NCBI GenBank assembly: GCA_963824935.1
Contig: CAWGRF010000019.1
Location: forward strand, 1 to 64,000
DNA length: 64,000 nucleotides
Source: JACCZX01 sp963824935
GTDB lineage: Bacteria; Pseudomonadota; Gammaproteobacteria; Burkholderiales; Burkholderiaceae_F
Direction: 5' to 3'
Shown here piece by piece: positions 26,416 to 35,985 of this stretch. Every line of letters begins with the position of its first letter. Position 1 is the first letter of the stretch. The notes beneath the pieces are model-generated. The model was given only the letters and a program-made list of their open reading frames with translations, did no database searches and was not told the origin of the DNA. The position numbers and the translations under genes are program-made.

Positions 26416-28722
26416 TTATTCCGACAGCACCGGCTCGCCTTGCACCGGTTGCGGGGCATCGCCGTTATCGCTCGGCGGAAACTCGAGCTTAATCTCACCT
26501 TTGTCGTCGACATCGACATCGACTCTGCCGCCAGCTAGCAACTTGCCGAACAGCAGCTCGTCGGCCAGTGCGCGTCGGATCGTGTCCTGAATCAGCCGCG
26601 CCATCGGCCGTGCACCCATTACCGGATCGAAGCCTTTCTTCGCCAGATGCTTGCGCAGGGCATCGGAAAAGACGATGTCCACCTTTTTCTCGTGCAGCTG
26701 GTCTTCCAATTGCATCAGGAACTTGTCGACCACGCGCAGGATGACTTCCTCGTCCAGCGCCTTGAACGAAATCACCGCATCGAGCCGGTTGCGAAACTCC
26801 GGCGTGAACATGCGCTTGATTTCGGCCATCTCGTCGCCCGCCTCGCGCACGTTCGAAAAGCCGATCGAACCCTTTTGCAGCAACTCGGCGCCAGCGTTGG
26901 TCGTCATGATGACGATGACGTTGCGAAAGTCCGCCTTACGGCCGTTGTTATCGGTCAACGTGCCGTGGTCCATCACCTGCAACAGGATATTGAAAATATC
27001 GGGATGCGCTTTTTCGATTTCATCGAGCAACAACACTGCGTGCGGCTTCTTCGCAATTGCTTCGGTCAGCAACCCGCCCTGGTCGAACCCCACGTAGCCC
27101 GGCGGTGCGCCAATTAAGCGGCTGACCGCATGCCGCTCCATGTATTCGGACATATCGAAGCGGATCAACTCGATGCCCAGCGTGAACGCCAGTTGCTTCG
27201 CCACTTCGGTCTTGCCGACTCCGGTGGGACCGGAAAACAGGAACGCACCGATCGGCTTGTCTGGCTTGCCCAACCCGGAGCGCGCCATCTTGATCGCCGC
27301 CGACAAGGCGTCGATCGCAGGATCCTGGCCGAACACGACGTTCTTAAGGTTGCGATCAAGGTTCTTCAACTGCGCACGATCGTCGCTCGACACCGTTTGC
27401 GGCGGGATTCGCGCGATCTTCGCAATGATCTCTTCAACCTCGGTCTTGCCGATCGTTTTCTTCTGGCGCGACTTGGGCAGGATGCGCTGCGCGGCACCCG
27501 CTTCGTCGATCACGTCGATCGCCTTGTCAGGCAAATGACGATCGTTGATGAACTTGGCCGACAGTTCCGCCGCTGCAGCGATCGCACTCGACGTGTATTT
27601 GACGCCATGGTGCTCTTCAAAGCGCGACTTAAGCCCCTTCAGAATTTCTATCGTCTGCTGGACCGTCGGCTCGATCACGTCGATCTTCTGGAAGCGACGT
27701 GACAGCGCATGGTCTTTTTCAAAGATGCCGCGGTACTCGTTATAGGTCGTTGCGCCGATGCATTTAAGCGCGCCGCTGGCGAGTGCCGGCTTCAACAGGT
27801 TCGAGGCGTCGAGCGTGCCGCCCGAGGCCGAGCCTGCGCCGATCAGTGTATGAATCTCGTCGATAAACAAGATCGCGTGCGCGTTCGCTTTCAGTTGCTT
27901 CAACACCGCTTTGAGCCGCTGTTCGAAATCGCCGCGATACTTGGTGCCGGCCAGCAGCGCACCCATGTCAAGCGAATACACGCTCGATTTCTCGAGTATC
28001 TCCGGCACGTCGCCTTTGAAGATGCGCCATGCGAGGCCCTCGGCAATCGCAGTCTTGCCCACACCTGCCTCACCGACCAACAGCGGATTGTTCTTGCGGC
28101 GCCGGCACAACACCTGGATCACGCGCTCGACTTCGGGTTCGCGTCCAATTAACGGATCGATCTTGCCGTCCTTGGCAAGCGCGTTCAGGTTTTGTGTGTA
28201 TTGCTCAAGCGCCGATGGTTGGTCCTTGCCGTCGCCCTCGGCAGCCTCTTCAGCGCCAGGCTTGGCCTTTTCCTCGCCCTGCCCTGCCTTGGTGATGCCG
28301 TGCGAAATAAAGTTGACCACATCGAGCCGCGTCACACCCTGCTGGTGCAGGTAGTAAACGGCGTGCGAATCCTTCTCACCGAAAATGGCGACCAGCACAT
28401 TGGCGCCGGTGACTTCCTTCTTGCCGTTACTCGTGCTTTGCACATGCATGATCGCGCGCTGAATCACGCGCTGAAAACCGAGGGTCGGCTGAGTATCGGC
28501 CTCCGAGTTTGGCGGCAAAATTGGCGTGTTGTCCGCGATGAAGTTCTGCAGATTCTTGCGCAGATCATCGATGTTGCAGGCGCACGCCCGCAGCACTTCG
28601 GCGGCCGACGGGTTGTCCAGCAGCGCCAGCAAAAGGTGTTCGACGGTAATGAATTCGTGTCGCGCCTGCCGGGCCTCAACAAACGCCATGTGCAGACTGA
28701 CTTCGAGTTCCTGGGCGATCAT
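26416..28722 (-). CDS. clpA: ATP-dependent Clp protease ATP-binding subunit ClpA
   Basis: AAA+ unfoldase that feeds substrates, including N-end-rule ones handed over by ClpS, to ClpP. 768 residues from ATG 28722 (MIAQELEVSLHMAF). The Clp N-domain spans 1-145, then D1 with Walker A GEAGVGKTAIAEG and LFIDEIHT, and D2 with GPTGVGKTEVAKQ and LLLDEIEKAHPD. The ClpP-docking IGF-type loop is IGFS (KGSIGFSNV). The start overlaps the clpS stop by ATGA, so the pair is coupled. Confidence 0.97.
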   Translation of the reverse strand: MIAQELEVSLHMAFVEARQARHEFITVEHLLLALLDNPSAAEVLRACACNIDDLRKNLQNFIADNTPILPPNSEADTQPTLGFQRVIQRAIMHVQSTSNGKKEVTGANVLVAIFGEKDSHAVYYLHQQGVTRLDVVNFISHGITKAGQGEEKAKPGAEEAAEGDGKDQPSALEQYTQNLNALAKDGKIDPLIGREPEVERVIQVLCRRRKNNPLLVGEAGVGKTAIAEGLAWRIFKGDVPEILEKSSVYSLDMGALLAGTKYRGDFEQRLKAVLKQLKANAHAILFIDEIHTLIGAGSASGGTLDASNLLKPALASGALKCIGATTYNEYRGIFEKDHALSRRFQKIDVIEPTVQQTIEILKGLKSRFEEHHGVKYTSSAIAAAAELSAKFINDRHLPDKAIDVIDEAGAAQRILPKSRQKKTIGKTEVEEIIAKIARIPPQTVSSDDRAQLKNLDRNLKNVVFGQDPAIDALSAAIKMARSGLGKPDKPIGAFLFSGPTGVGKTEVAKQLAFTLGIELIRFDMSEYMERHAVSRLIGAPPGYVGFDQGGLLTEAIAKKPHAVLLLDEIEKAHPDIFNILLQVMDHGTLTDNNGRKADFRNVIVIMTTNAGAELLQKGSIGFSNVREAGDEMAEIKRMFTPEFRNRLDAVISFKALDEEVILRVVDKFLMQLEDQLHEKKVDIVFSDALRKHLAKKGFDPVMGARPMARLIQDTIRRALADELLFGKLLAGGRVDVDVDDKGEIKLEFPPSDNGDAPQPVQGEPVLSE

Positions 28723-29027
28723 GCTTCCTCCATCACGCACTGCAACGGATGCTGATGCTGGCGTGAATAACTACAGACTTGCTCAACCTTGGTCGCTGCG
28801 ATATCCCGCGGGTAAACACCGCACACTCCGCGCCCTTCGTGATGAACCTTCAGCATGATCTGAGTTGCCTGCTCTCTCCCTTTGCCGAAGAACTTCTGTA
28901 GAACGCCGACCACGAATTCCATCGGTGTGTAGTCGTCATTCAACAAAACCACTTGATAAATGGGCGGTGGTTTAACGCGAGAAGCTTGCTTCTCGACGAC
29001 AGTGCCTTCGCCCAACCGGTCACTCAT
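28719..29027 (-). CDS. clpS: ATP-dependent Clp protease adaptor ClpS
   Basis: Adaptor that binds N-degrons (Leu, Phe, Tyr, Trp) and delivers them to ClpA. 102 residues from ATG 29027 (MSDRLGEGTVVEKQASRVKP). The conserved NDDYTPMEFVVGVLQKFF segment with the substrate-pocket Asn-Asp, the HHEGRGVCGVYPRDIA region and the final CVMEEA are all seen. Divergent from cspA. Confidence 0.96.
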   Translation of the reverse strand: MSDRLGEGTVVEKQASRVKPPPIYQVVLLNDDYTPMEFVVGVLQKFFGKGREQATQIMLKVHHEGRGVCGVYPRDIAATKVEQVCSYSRQHQHPLQCVMEEA

Positions 29028-29422
29028 CTGCCCGCATTCTATGCAAATTGACCATCCAACACGGGATACAAAAAGCGTACCAATCATACGGTAAATCGTT
29101 ACGCATCCCGTGGAATCAAGTGTGTAGAAGCCACAGAACAGACACTGTTGAATAGAAGACAAAACAGAGGCAGAAAGGCCGCACACGCGGGCCGACCGGA
29201 GGGTTTTGTTCGGTCCTTTGTTGTCAGTTCTCAGTTTCGGGTGCTATTGACCGCCGCGAGATTTGCTCGAAGAATGGCGGCGTCTGCGCTGGGCCGAAAC
29301 CTGGCCGCTGGTGGACAGCACCAACGAAATCGTTCGGTGAGGGTGACGGTGGGTGGACCGGGACGAGCGCGCAAGCGCAAGAAGCCCGTGCTACCTCGTC
29401 TTTGTGGTGGAAGGATGAGGGT
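29028..29422. other. Divergent clpS / cspA intergenic region, 395 bp, including a long csp leader
   Basis: No convincing gene. Near 29176-29220 are two short stem-loops (GGCCGC...GCGGGCC and GACCG...CGGTC). A long untranslated leader before a cold shock gene is common and often folds differently in the cold; that use here is inference. I could not fix a start of transcription for either gene. Confidence 0.5.
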
Positions 29423-29629
29423 ATGTCGACTGGAACGGTAAAGTGGTTCAATGACGCCAAAGGCTACGGCTTTATTACGCCGGACGATGGAGGTGAAGAT
29501 CTGTTCGCTCACTTCTCTGCTATCAATATGAACGGCTTTAAGACGCTCAAAGAGGGGCAGAAGGTGAATTTTGAAGTCGTGCAAGGCCCAAAGGGTAAGC
29601 AGGCGTCAAACATCACAAGCGCCGGGTAA
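29423..29629 (+). CDS. cspA: Cold shock protein, CspA family
   Basis: 68 residues, a single cold shock domain. RNP1 KGYGFITP and RNP2 DLFAHF motifs are intact, with the aromatic face residues in VKWFN. Binds single-stranded RNA/DNA and melts RNA structure. ATG 29423 is preceded by AAGGATGAGGG, a good ribosome site. Gene stands alone, followed by a hairpin-rich 230 bp. Confidence 0.95.
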   Translation: MSTGTVKWFNDAKGYGFITPDDGGEDLFAHFSAINMNGFKTLKEGQKVNFEVVQGPKGKQASNITSAG

Positions 29630-29637
29630 TCGAGCAG

Positions 29638-29860
29638 TCGTCGTGTAGCGACGAGCGACATGCTGGGGCATGTCGCCGGACATCGGCGGCGCAGCCGCCG
29701 GTGGTTCCCGAGGGAACGAGCGGTTCGCGCAAGACGAACCGCGAGCACCGGCCACGCGGTCGCACGTGCCGTCGGACCGATTAGCTAGACAGGCGGGCTT
29801 CGGAGCGGCGGGCCGCCCGTTGCGCAGCTGCGCGAGGCAGGCGCGAGCGGCAGCCGCGTC
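29638..29860. repeat. Chain of hairpins between cspA and icd
   Basis: Successive perfect stems: 29638-29654 (TCGTCG/CGACGA), 29655-29676 (GCGACATGC/GCATGTCGC, 4-base loop), 29684-29700 (CGGCGGC/GCCGCCG, 3-base loop), 29704-29717 (GTTCC/GGAAC), 29720-29742 (GCGGTTCG/CGAACCGC, 7-base loop), and a perfect 12-bp palindrome GCGCAGCTGCGC at 29822-29833, with further GC-rich pairing between. The stretch lies between convergent genes and holds no credible protein. It lacks T-runs, so it is not a set of classic terminators; it may be a structured 3' region or RNA. Confidence 0.7.
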
Positions 29861-29869
29861 TGAGTTGCG

Positions 29870-31126
<1,257 letters not shown>

Positions 31127-31231
31127 TGCGCCTCCGGTGCGGTTGTTTGCAGCGAGTTTACTCAGCCTGCACCGAGCGGCCGTCAACCGATTTGAAAGAG
31201 CCTAGTTAACCGTAGCGAAGTCTGGCGGGGA

Positions 31232-31261
31232 AAAGAGGCAGGGCTTGCGCCCTCCCTCTTT
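31232..31261. other. Strong hairpin between divergent icd and DUF192 genes
   Basis: AAAGAGG-C-AGGGC, loop TTGC, GCCCT-C-CCTCTTT: 12 pairs with one C-C mismatch. It sits between two divergent start codons, so it cannot be an end-of-gene terminator for either neighbour. It could lie in the leader of one of them or be a protein-binding dyad. Confidence 0.6.
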
Positions 31262-31304
31262 CTTGTTGGCGGTAAAGTGGCCATTCCACTGCAACCTGTT
31301 CGAT

Positions 31305-31742
31305 ATGCGTCGACAATTAGCAACTCTGTTGGTTGTGTTGTGGCTGCCGGCGGGGGCGCAGCAGGCGCCGCAACCGACGCTGCCGACAACCCGGCTTAAC
31401 AGCGGGATCCACGTCATTACGGCAGAAGTCGCGGCGACACCGGCTTCGCGCATGATCGGGTTGATGAAGCGCCCTGGCCTTGCCCCGAATCACGGCATGG
31501 TGTTCGTCTTTGAAGACAAGTCGCAACACTGCTTCTGGATGCGCAACACGCTGATTCCGCTTTCGATCGCGTTTATCGATGACGACGGTACGATCGTCAG
31601 CATCGCAGACATGACGCCTCAGAGTGACGCGTCAACGTGCCCGCAACGCCCGGTGCGCTACGCACTCGAGATGGAACAAGGCTGGTTTGCGAAGCGCGGT
31701 GTGGAGGCTGGAAAAAAGATCAGCGGGCTGCCACCGCGCTGA
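31305..31742 (+). CDS. DUF192 family secreted protein
   Basis: 145 residues from ATG 31305. A signal peptide (MRRQLATLLVVLWLPAGA) precedes a DUF192 domain with the family hallmarks: RMIGLMKRPGLAPNHGMVFVF, QHCFWMRNTLIPLSIAFID and the YALEMEQGWFAKRGVEAG end. Archaeal and bacterial members are small beta-barrels of unknown role, exported here. Its 3' end overlaps the sodB 3' end by 23 bp on the other strand. Confidence 0.88.
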   Translation: MRRQLATLLVVLWLPAGAQQAPQPTLPTTRLNSGIHVITAEVAATPASRMIGLMKRPGLAPNHGMVFVFEDKSQHCFWMRNTLIPLSIAFIDDDGTIVSIADMTPQSDASTCPQRPVRYALEMEQGWFAKRGVEAGKKISGLPPR

Positions 31743-32325
31743 CCGCATTCTCGTAGTTGCTCAACGCATAGTCCCAGTTAACGAGGCTCTTGAGAAACGC
31801 TTCGACAAACTTCGGGCGTTCGTTGCGATAGTCGATGTAATAGGCGTGCTCCCACACGTCAAGCGTTAGCAGCGGCTCATCGCCCCTTTTCAGCGGATTG
31901 TCGGCATCAGCGGTGTTGACGATGTCGATGCCGTCCGACTTACTCACCAGCCAAGTCCATCCCGAGCCGAAGTTGCTGACCGCACTCTTCGAGAACGCTT
32001 CCTTGAACTCGGCATACGAGCCCCACTTGCGGCTGATCGCCTCGGCCAGCGCTCCAGTTGGCTTGCCGCCTCCTTGCGGCGCCATGCAGTTCCAGAAAAA
32101 AGTATGGTTCCATGTCTGCGCGGCGTTGTTAAACAACGGCCCCGATGCGTCGCGAATGATCTCTTCGAGCTCCGCGTTCTCGAATTCGGTGCCCTTGATC
32201 AGGTTGTTGAGTTCCTTGACATAGGCACGATGATGCTTGCCGTAGTGGAACTCCAAGGTTTCCCTCGACATGGCGGGTTCGAGTGCATCCTTCGCATAGG
32301 GCAGTGGAGGAAGTTTGTGTTCCAT
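31720..32325 (-). CDS. sodB: Superoxide dismutase, iron type
   Basis: Turns superoxide into oxygen and hydrogen peroxide. 201 residues from ATG 32325 (MEHKLPPLPYAKDALEP). Metal ligands are in HYGKHHRAYV, NHTFFWNCM and the closing DVWEHAYYIDYRN. The QGGGKPTG and NFGSGWTWLV stretches are the iron-type signature. No signal peptide, so cytoplasmic. Near xseA, as in other Burkholderiales. Confidence 0.96.
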   Translation of the reverse strand: MEHKLPPLPYAKDALEPAMSRETLEFHYGKHHRAYVKELNNLIKGTEFENAELEEIIRDASGPLFNNAAQTWNHTFFWNCMAPQGGGKPTGALAEAISRKWGSYAEFKEAFSKSAVSNFGSGWTWLVSKSDGIDIVNTADADNPLKRGDEPLLTLDVWEHAYYIDYRNERPKFVEAFLKSLVNWDYALSNYENAVSAVAAR

Positions 32326-32391
32326 TAGACCCTCGATCGTTACAGGTGTGTGATCGAGGTGTTCAGCAAGCACCGCGCCCGCGAGAAATGA

Positions 32392-32416
32392 AAACGGGAC
32401 CGCGCGGGTCCCGTTT
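32392..32416 (-). terminator. Intrinsic terminator after the PuuD-like gene
   Basis: 10-bp stem AAACGGGACC/GGTCCCGTTT with a 5-base GCGCG loop, 18 bp beyond the stop of the PuuD-like gene; the minus strand continues with TTTT-C. Confidence 0.75.
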
Positions 32417-32433
32417 CACTGAGGGTTGATCGT

Positions 32434-33036
32434 CTAGAAAACCGCGCCGCCCCGGTTTTGCTGAATCACCATCATGTAGAGCATCGGAATCGAGAACATC
32501 GTGTTAAAGCGTGAAGTCAGCATCGCCAGGCGGGCGGCCTTGGTCTTTTCCTCAGGCGCGACCTGCACGATGCCCAATGCTTTCTTCTGGTTCGGCCAGA
32601 TGATGAACCAGACGTTAAACGCCATTATCAGCCCGAGCCACATGCCGATGCCGATGGCGGTATAGGGTGCCTGCAGCAGCAGCGCCTGCACCAAAAAGCC
32701 CATCATCCACGCGAGCAATGCACCGGTGACTACGGTCGCGAGCGCGCCCCAGCGGAACCAGAACAGCGCGGTCGGCGCGATCACTTTGCCGATCGCCGGC
32801 TTTTGTTCGTCTGGGATCTTCGGCATCGACGGAATCTGTACGAAGTTGAAGTACCACAACAGCCCGATCCACATCACACCCGATAAAACGTGCAACCAGC
32901 GCATGAAAAAGGTCATCCACGCGTGGTCGACGCGGACGGCGGCACCGGTGGTTCCCACCACGATCGCCACCAGAATGATCAAGAGCACGACACCGGCCGC
33001 GACTGTGCGCCCCAGTGACTGAAAAATTGCGCCCAT
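32434..33036 (-). CDS. PuuD-like (urate hydroxylase family) membrane protein
   Basis: 200 residues with about five transmembrane segments (first ~13-33, then ~45-65, 95-120, 125-150, 180-195). The pattern MRWLHVLSGVMWIGLLWYFNFVQ, with a conserved His in the second segment, and NVWFIIWPNQKKALG match the membrane part of PuuD, the membrane-bound urate oxidase. PuuD proper has a C-terminal cytochrome c domain; there is no CxxCH here, so this is the short membrane-only form. Urate activity cannot be assumed. The family is often misnamed in databases. A clear terminator follows. Confidence 0.75.
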   Translation of the reverse strand: MGAIFQSLGRTVAAGVVLLIILVAIVVGTTGAAVRVDHAWMTFFMRWLHVLSGVMWIGLLWYFNFVQIPSMPKIPDEQKPAIGKVIAPTALFWFRWGALATVVTGALLAWMMGFLVQALLLQAPYTAIGIGMWLGLIMAFNVWFIIWPNQKKALGIVQVAPEEKTKAARLAMLTSRFNTMFSIPMLYMMVIQQNRGGAVF

Positions 33037-33114
33037 GGTGCCTCCTCGCTTGTTAGTCCATTAACTTATTCGAATTTGCAGCAAATCTAGCATGCACCAC
33101 TCTCGGTGATGATG

Positions 33115-34468
33115 CTACCGCCGCAACCGTTCAATGCGCGTGCTGGCGCCACCGCGCGAGAACTCGATCTCCAGCGTCTGGCCGACGCTGACACGCTCGG
33201 AATCGGTCACCAACGCGCCGCTCGCGTCGCGCACAACACTGAAGCCGCGCGCCAGAACGCGCCCCGGGTCGAGATGCGCGAGCGCCGCGATTCCGGTTTC
33301 GACTCGCGCCTGGTGGCGCTCAAGTCGAGCGCGCATCGCGGAGCTCCGTGCCGCCAACAGCGCATCGACGCGCACCGAAAGGGCGCTGGTGTTCAGACGC
33401 GTGGTCAACAGTCGCTGGAGAGACCGACCCGCGTGCGTCCGCGCGTGCATCAGCGCTTCGCCTAGCGCATTGCCGCTTGCGCAAGCGAAGTTCTTCAAGT
33501 TGCCCCGACTGCATCCTCCACGGCGCGCGTCGGGCCGCGAAGAGCCGCTCGGCGTGGTCGACTCGTTGCTGAACCCTTTCAAACGAGCGCCGCAGGGCAC
33601 GCGAAAGCGCTTCTTTCTGGGTGTTGATCGTCACGGCTAGCCCCGCTGCGTCAGGCGCCACCAGCTCGGCTGCAGCCGTGGGGGTCGGCGCGCGCAGATC
33701 GGCAGCAAAGTCAGCGATCGTCACGTCACTCTCATGGCCAACACCGACGACCACGGGAGCCGAGCACGCAATGATCGCGCGTGCGAGCGCCTCGTCATTG
33801 AATGCCCATAGGTCTTCGATCGACCCGCCGCCGCGCACCAGCAGCACGACATCGACTTCGGCGCGCGCCGACACGCTCCTCAGCATTGCGGCGATGCGTG
33901 CACCGGCACCGGCGCCTTGCACCGGCACCGGGTACACGATCACGTCGATGTACGGGGCACGACGGGCCAGGGTCGTAAGCACGTCACGCAACGCCGCGGC
34001 CTGCAGCGATGTGACGACACCGATGCGGCGCGGGAACGCCGGCAGCGCCCGCTTGCGTTCGGTAGCGAACAGCCCTTCGGCCGCCAGACGCGCCCTCAGC
34101 CGAACAAACTCCTCGAACAGCCGCCCCTGCCCGGCGCGTCGCATGTGCTCGACGCCCAACTGAAACTCGCCGCGCGCCTCGTACAGCGACACGATTGCAG
34201 CGACCTCAACCTCGTCGCCGTCGCGCGGAGCCCAGTCGAGCAATTGGTTGCGCGCGCGAAACATCACGCATCGAACCTGCGCCTGGTCGTCCTTAAGCGC
34301 GAAGTACCAGTGGCCGCTGGCGGCGCGCACCAGGTTGGCAATTTCCCCGCGAACCCGCACCAATGGGAAGCTTCGCTCGAGCAAGCCTGAAACCGCGCGG
34401 TTTAGCGCGGAAACCGTCAGCGCAGGCCGCGTAATCGCTGGATCCGAGTTGGCGAAATCAAGCGCCAT
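33115..34468 (-). CDS. xseA: Exodeoxyribonuclease VII large subunit XseA, one frameshift
   Basis: Cuts single-stranded DNA to oligonucleotides with XseB. From ATG 34468 (MALDFANSDPAITRP). The N-terminal OB fold (LVRVRGEIANLVRAASGHWYF) is followed by the catalytic core: RIGVVTSLQAAALRDVLTTL, RGGGSIEDLWAFNDE and VGVGHESDVTIADFAADLRAPTPTAAAEL. The coiled-coil C-terminal half switches frame near 33465-33500 by one extra base and resumes as ALMHARTHAGRSLQRLL...LARGFSVVRDASGALV to TGA/TAG at 33115. XseA is complete when the base is dropped. xseB is not in the window. Confidence 0.92.
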
Positions 34469-34756
34469 GCGGGTTTCCGGGCAGAATCTGTCCACAAGAC
34501 GCGGCGCGCCGCGAATCGCGCTGATGCGTGAGCGTCGGTGTCAGCATGTTTACGTTAAGGTGTTGAAAATCCTGTGTTTTTAAACATTGCCTAACCGCTG
34601 TGCAAGTCGTACAAACCAAATTGCAACAAAGGCTTAGGGCGTTCGGCCACCACTTCTTCACATACTTGTCCACAACAATTGTGGAAACTTGCTGCGCGCT
34701 GCATGCATCTCTACAGTGCGCGCTCGCGCAAGCGCTCACATCACGAAGGACTCCCG
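34469..34756. other. xseA / exbB divergent region with DnaA-box-like sites
   Basis: 288 bp, clearly richer in A+T than its flanks around 34555-34625. It holds three 9-mers close to the DnaA box TTATCCACA: CTGTCCACA near 34487, TTGTCCACA near 34666, and GTTTCCACA on the minus strand near 34682. The last two form an inverted repeat TCCACAA/TTGTGGA at 34669-34685. No gene is seen. Confidence 0.5.
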
Positions 34757-35380
34757 TTGTTTGCGATCATCCTTGAGCTTGGCTGGCCCGTCTGGCCTCT
34801 TATCCTGGCGTCGATTCTCGCGTTGACGCTGATCATCGAACGAGCAGTCGCTCTGCAGCGAAAAAAAATCATACCGGCCACTTTGCTGACGGACGTGATC
34901 GGCATCTGGAAAAAGCGCCAGATCACGCCCGATGTGATTGCAAAGCTTGAAGCCAATTCTCCGTTGGGCAGAGTACTCGCTGCCGGCCTGCGCAACGAGC
35001 GTGCAACTCGTGAAGGCGCGATGCAGCAAATCGAGGCTGCAGGCTCCGTGGTGGCGAATCGGTTGAGCAAGAATCTGACGTTACTCGGCTCGATCGGTTC
35101 GATCGCACCCCTGCTCGGCCTGCTCGGAACGGTGGTCGGCATGATTGCGATTTTTGCCTCGCAGCAAGCGGGGTCGAATCCGCAGGACCTAGCCCGCGGC
35201 ATTTCGGTTGCGCTTTACTGCACAGCCCTCGGCATCATCGTTGCGGTTCCCGCCGTGCTGTCGTATCGCTACTACAGGCGGCTGGTCGATGATTACGTGG
35301 TCGACATGGAGGAGCAGGCCGAACGTCTGCTCGAAGCCGTGTTTGCGTCGCCGAGACCCGAGCGAGTGGAGCGCCATTAG
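34757..35380 (+). CDS. exbB: ExbB/TolQ-type proton channel subunit
   Basis: Inner-membrane motor subunit that, with ExbD, uses the proton gradient to drive TonB or a like partner. 207 residues from a TTG at 34757 with AAGGA six bases upstream; this gives LFAIILELGWPVWPLIL, the usual N-terminus. Three transmembrane segments: ~8-28, ~108-130 (LLGSIGSIAPLLGLLGTVVGMI, the TolQ/ExbB signature) and ~148-170. Followed by exbD after a 164-bp palindromic element; tonB is not in the window. Confidence 0.92.
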   Translation: MFAIILELGWPVWPLILASILALTLIIERAVALQRKKIIPATLLTDVIGIWKKRQITPDVIAKLEANSPLGRVLAAGLRNERATREGAMQQIEAAGSVVANRLSKNLTLLGSIGSIAPLLGLLGTVVGMIAIFASQQAGSNPQDLARGISVALYCTALGIIVAVPAVLSYRYYRRLVDDYVVDMEEQAERLLEAVFASPRPERVERH

Positions 35381-35542
35381 TGGCCTGTGACAGCCAATTC
35401 GAAGGTGCCTTGCGCGTCGGGGCGGCCGACTGCTTTGTCGCTCGCCTTGCGCGTATGCGTCGGCTACGCGACGCGGCTCGCTTCGCGCATTCGGCGCGCC
35501 CGGACGCGCCTTTCCCATCCGAATCGACTGTCACAGGCCACT
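35379..35542. repeat. 164-bp palindromic element filling the exbB-exbD gap
   Basis: The ends are 23-bp inverted repeats matching at 21 positions (AGTGGCCTGTGACAG... / ...CTGTCACAGGCCACT). A second block further in (TGCGCGTCGGGGCG against CGCCCGGACGCGCC) pairs at 12 of 14, and the centre has TGCGTCG/CGACGCG around a short loop. The exbB stop TAG overlaps its left end and exbD starts one base after its right end. Looks like an inserted MITE-like unit; no coding capacity. Confidence 0.8.
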
Positions 35543-35543
35543 G

Positions 35544-35969
35544 ATGCGCTTTCGCCGCCCGTTGGACGAGGAACCCGAACTCAACTTGATTCCACTGATT
35601 GATGTGCTGCTGATCGTGCTGATCTTCCTGGCCGTCAGCACGACCTACTCGCGCTTTGCGGAGTTGCAGATCACGCTGCCTTCGGCCGACGCGGCACAGC
35701 CAACGGTACAACCGAATGAAGTCAATGTCGCAGTGACGGCAGACGGCCGCTATGCGATCGATCGCCAATTGCTCGCCTCGACCGACGTGCGCGCTTTTGC
35801 AGAGAGGTTACGGGCGGCTGCTGGTAAGAATTCGGACACCACGTTGCTGATTATCAATGCCGACGCGCAGGCGCCGCATCAAGCGGTGATCGGCGTGATG
35901 GAAGCCGCACGCATGGCCGGCATTGTGCGAATCAGTTTTGCCACACAGCGGACCGAGGGCGCCAAGTAG
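35544..35969 (+). CDS. exbD: ExbD/TolR-type biopolymer transport protein
   Basis: Partner of ExbB. 141 residues with one N-terminal transmembrane helix at ~18-35 (LNLIPLIDVLLIVLIFLAV) carrying the conserved membrane Asp of the proton path, then a periplasmic domain with ADGRYAID and LLIINADAQAPHQAVIGVME. ATG 35544 lies directly at the end of a palindromic element, so its ribosome site (if any) is in that element; translation may depend on its structure. Confidence 0.93.
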   Translation: MRFRRPLDEEPELNLIPLIDVLLIVLIFLAVSTTYSRFAELQITLPSADAAQPTVQPNEVNVAVTADGRYAIDRQLLASTDVRAFAERLRAAAGKNSDTTLLIINADAQAPHQAVIGVMEAARMAGIVRISFATQRTEGAK

Positions 35970-35985
35970 TCGCCGTGTAATCACC

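Noticed and set aside
26647..28755. Long open frames antisense to clpA
   Set aside because: They mirror ClpA codons and have no own motif or ribosome site.
34469..34756. Replication origin between xseA and exbB
   Set aside because: No dnaA, dnaN, gidA or rpmH nearby and only three imperfect boxes; kept only as a low-interest observation.
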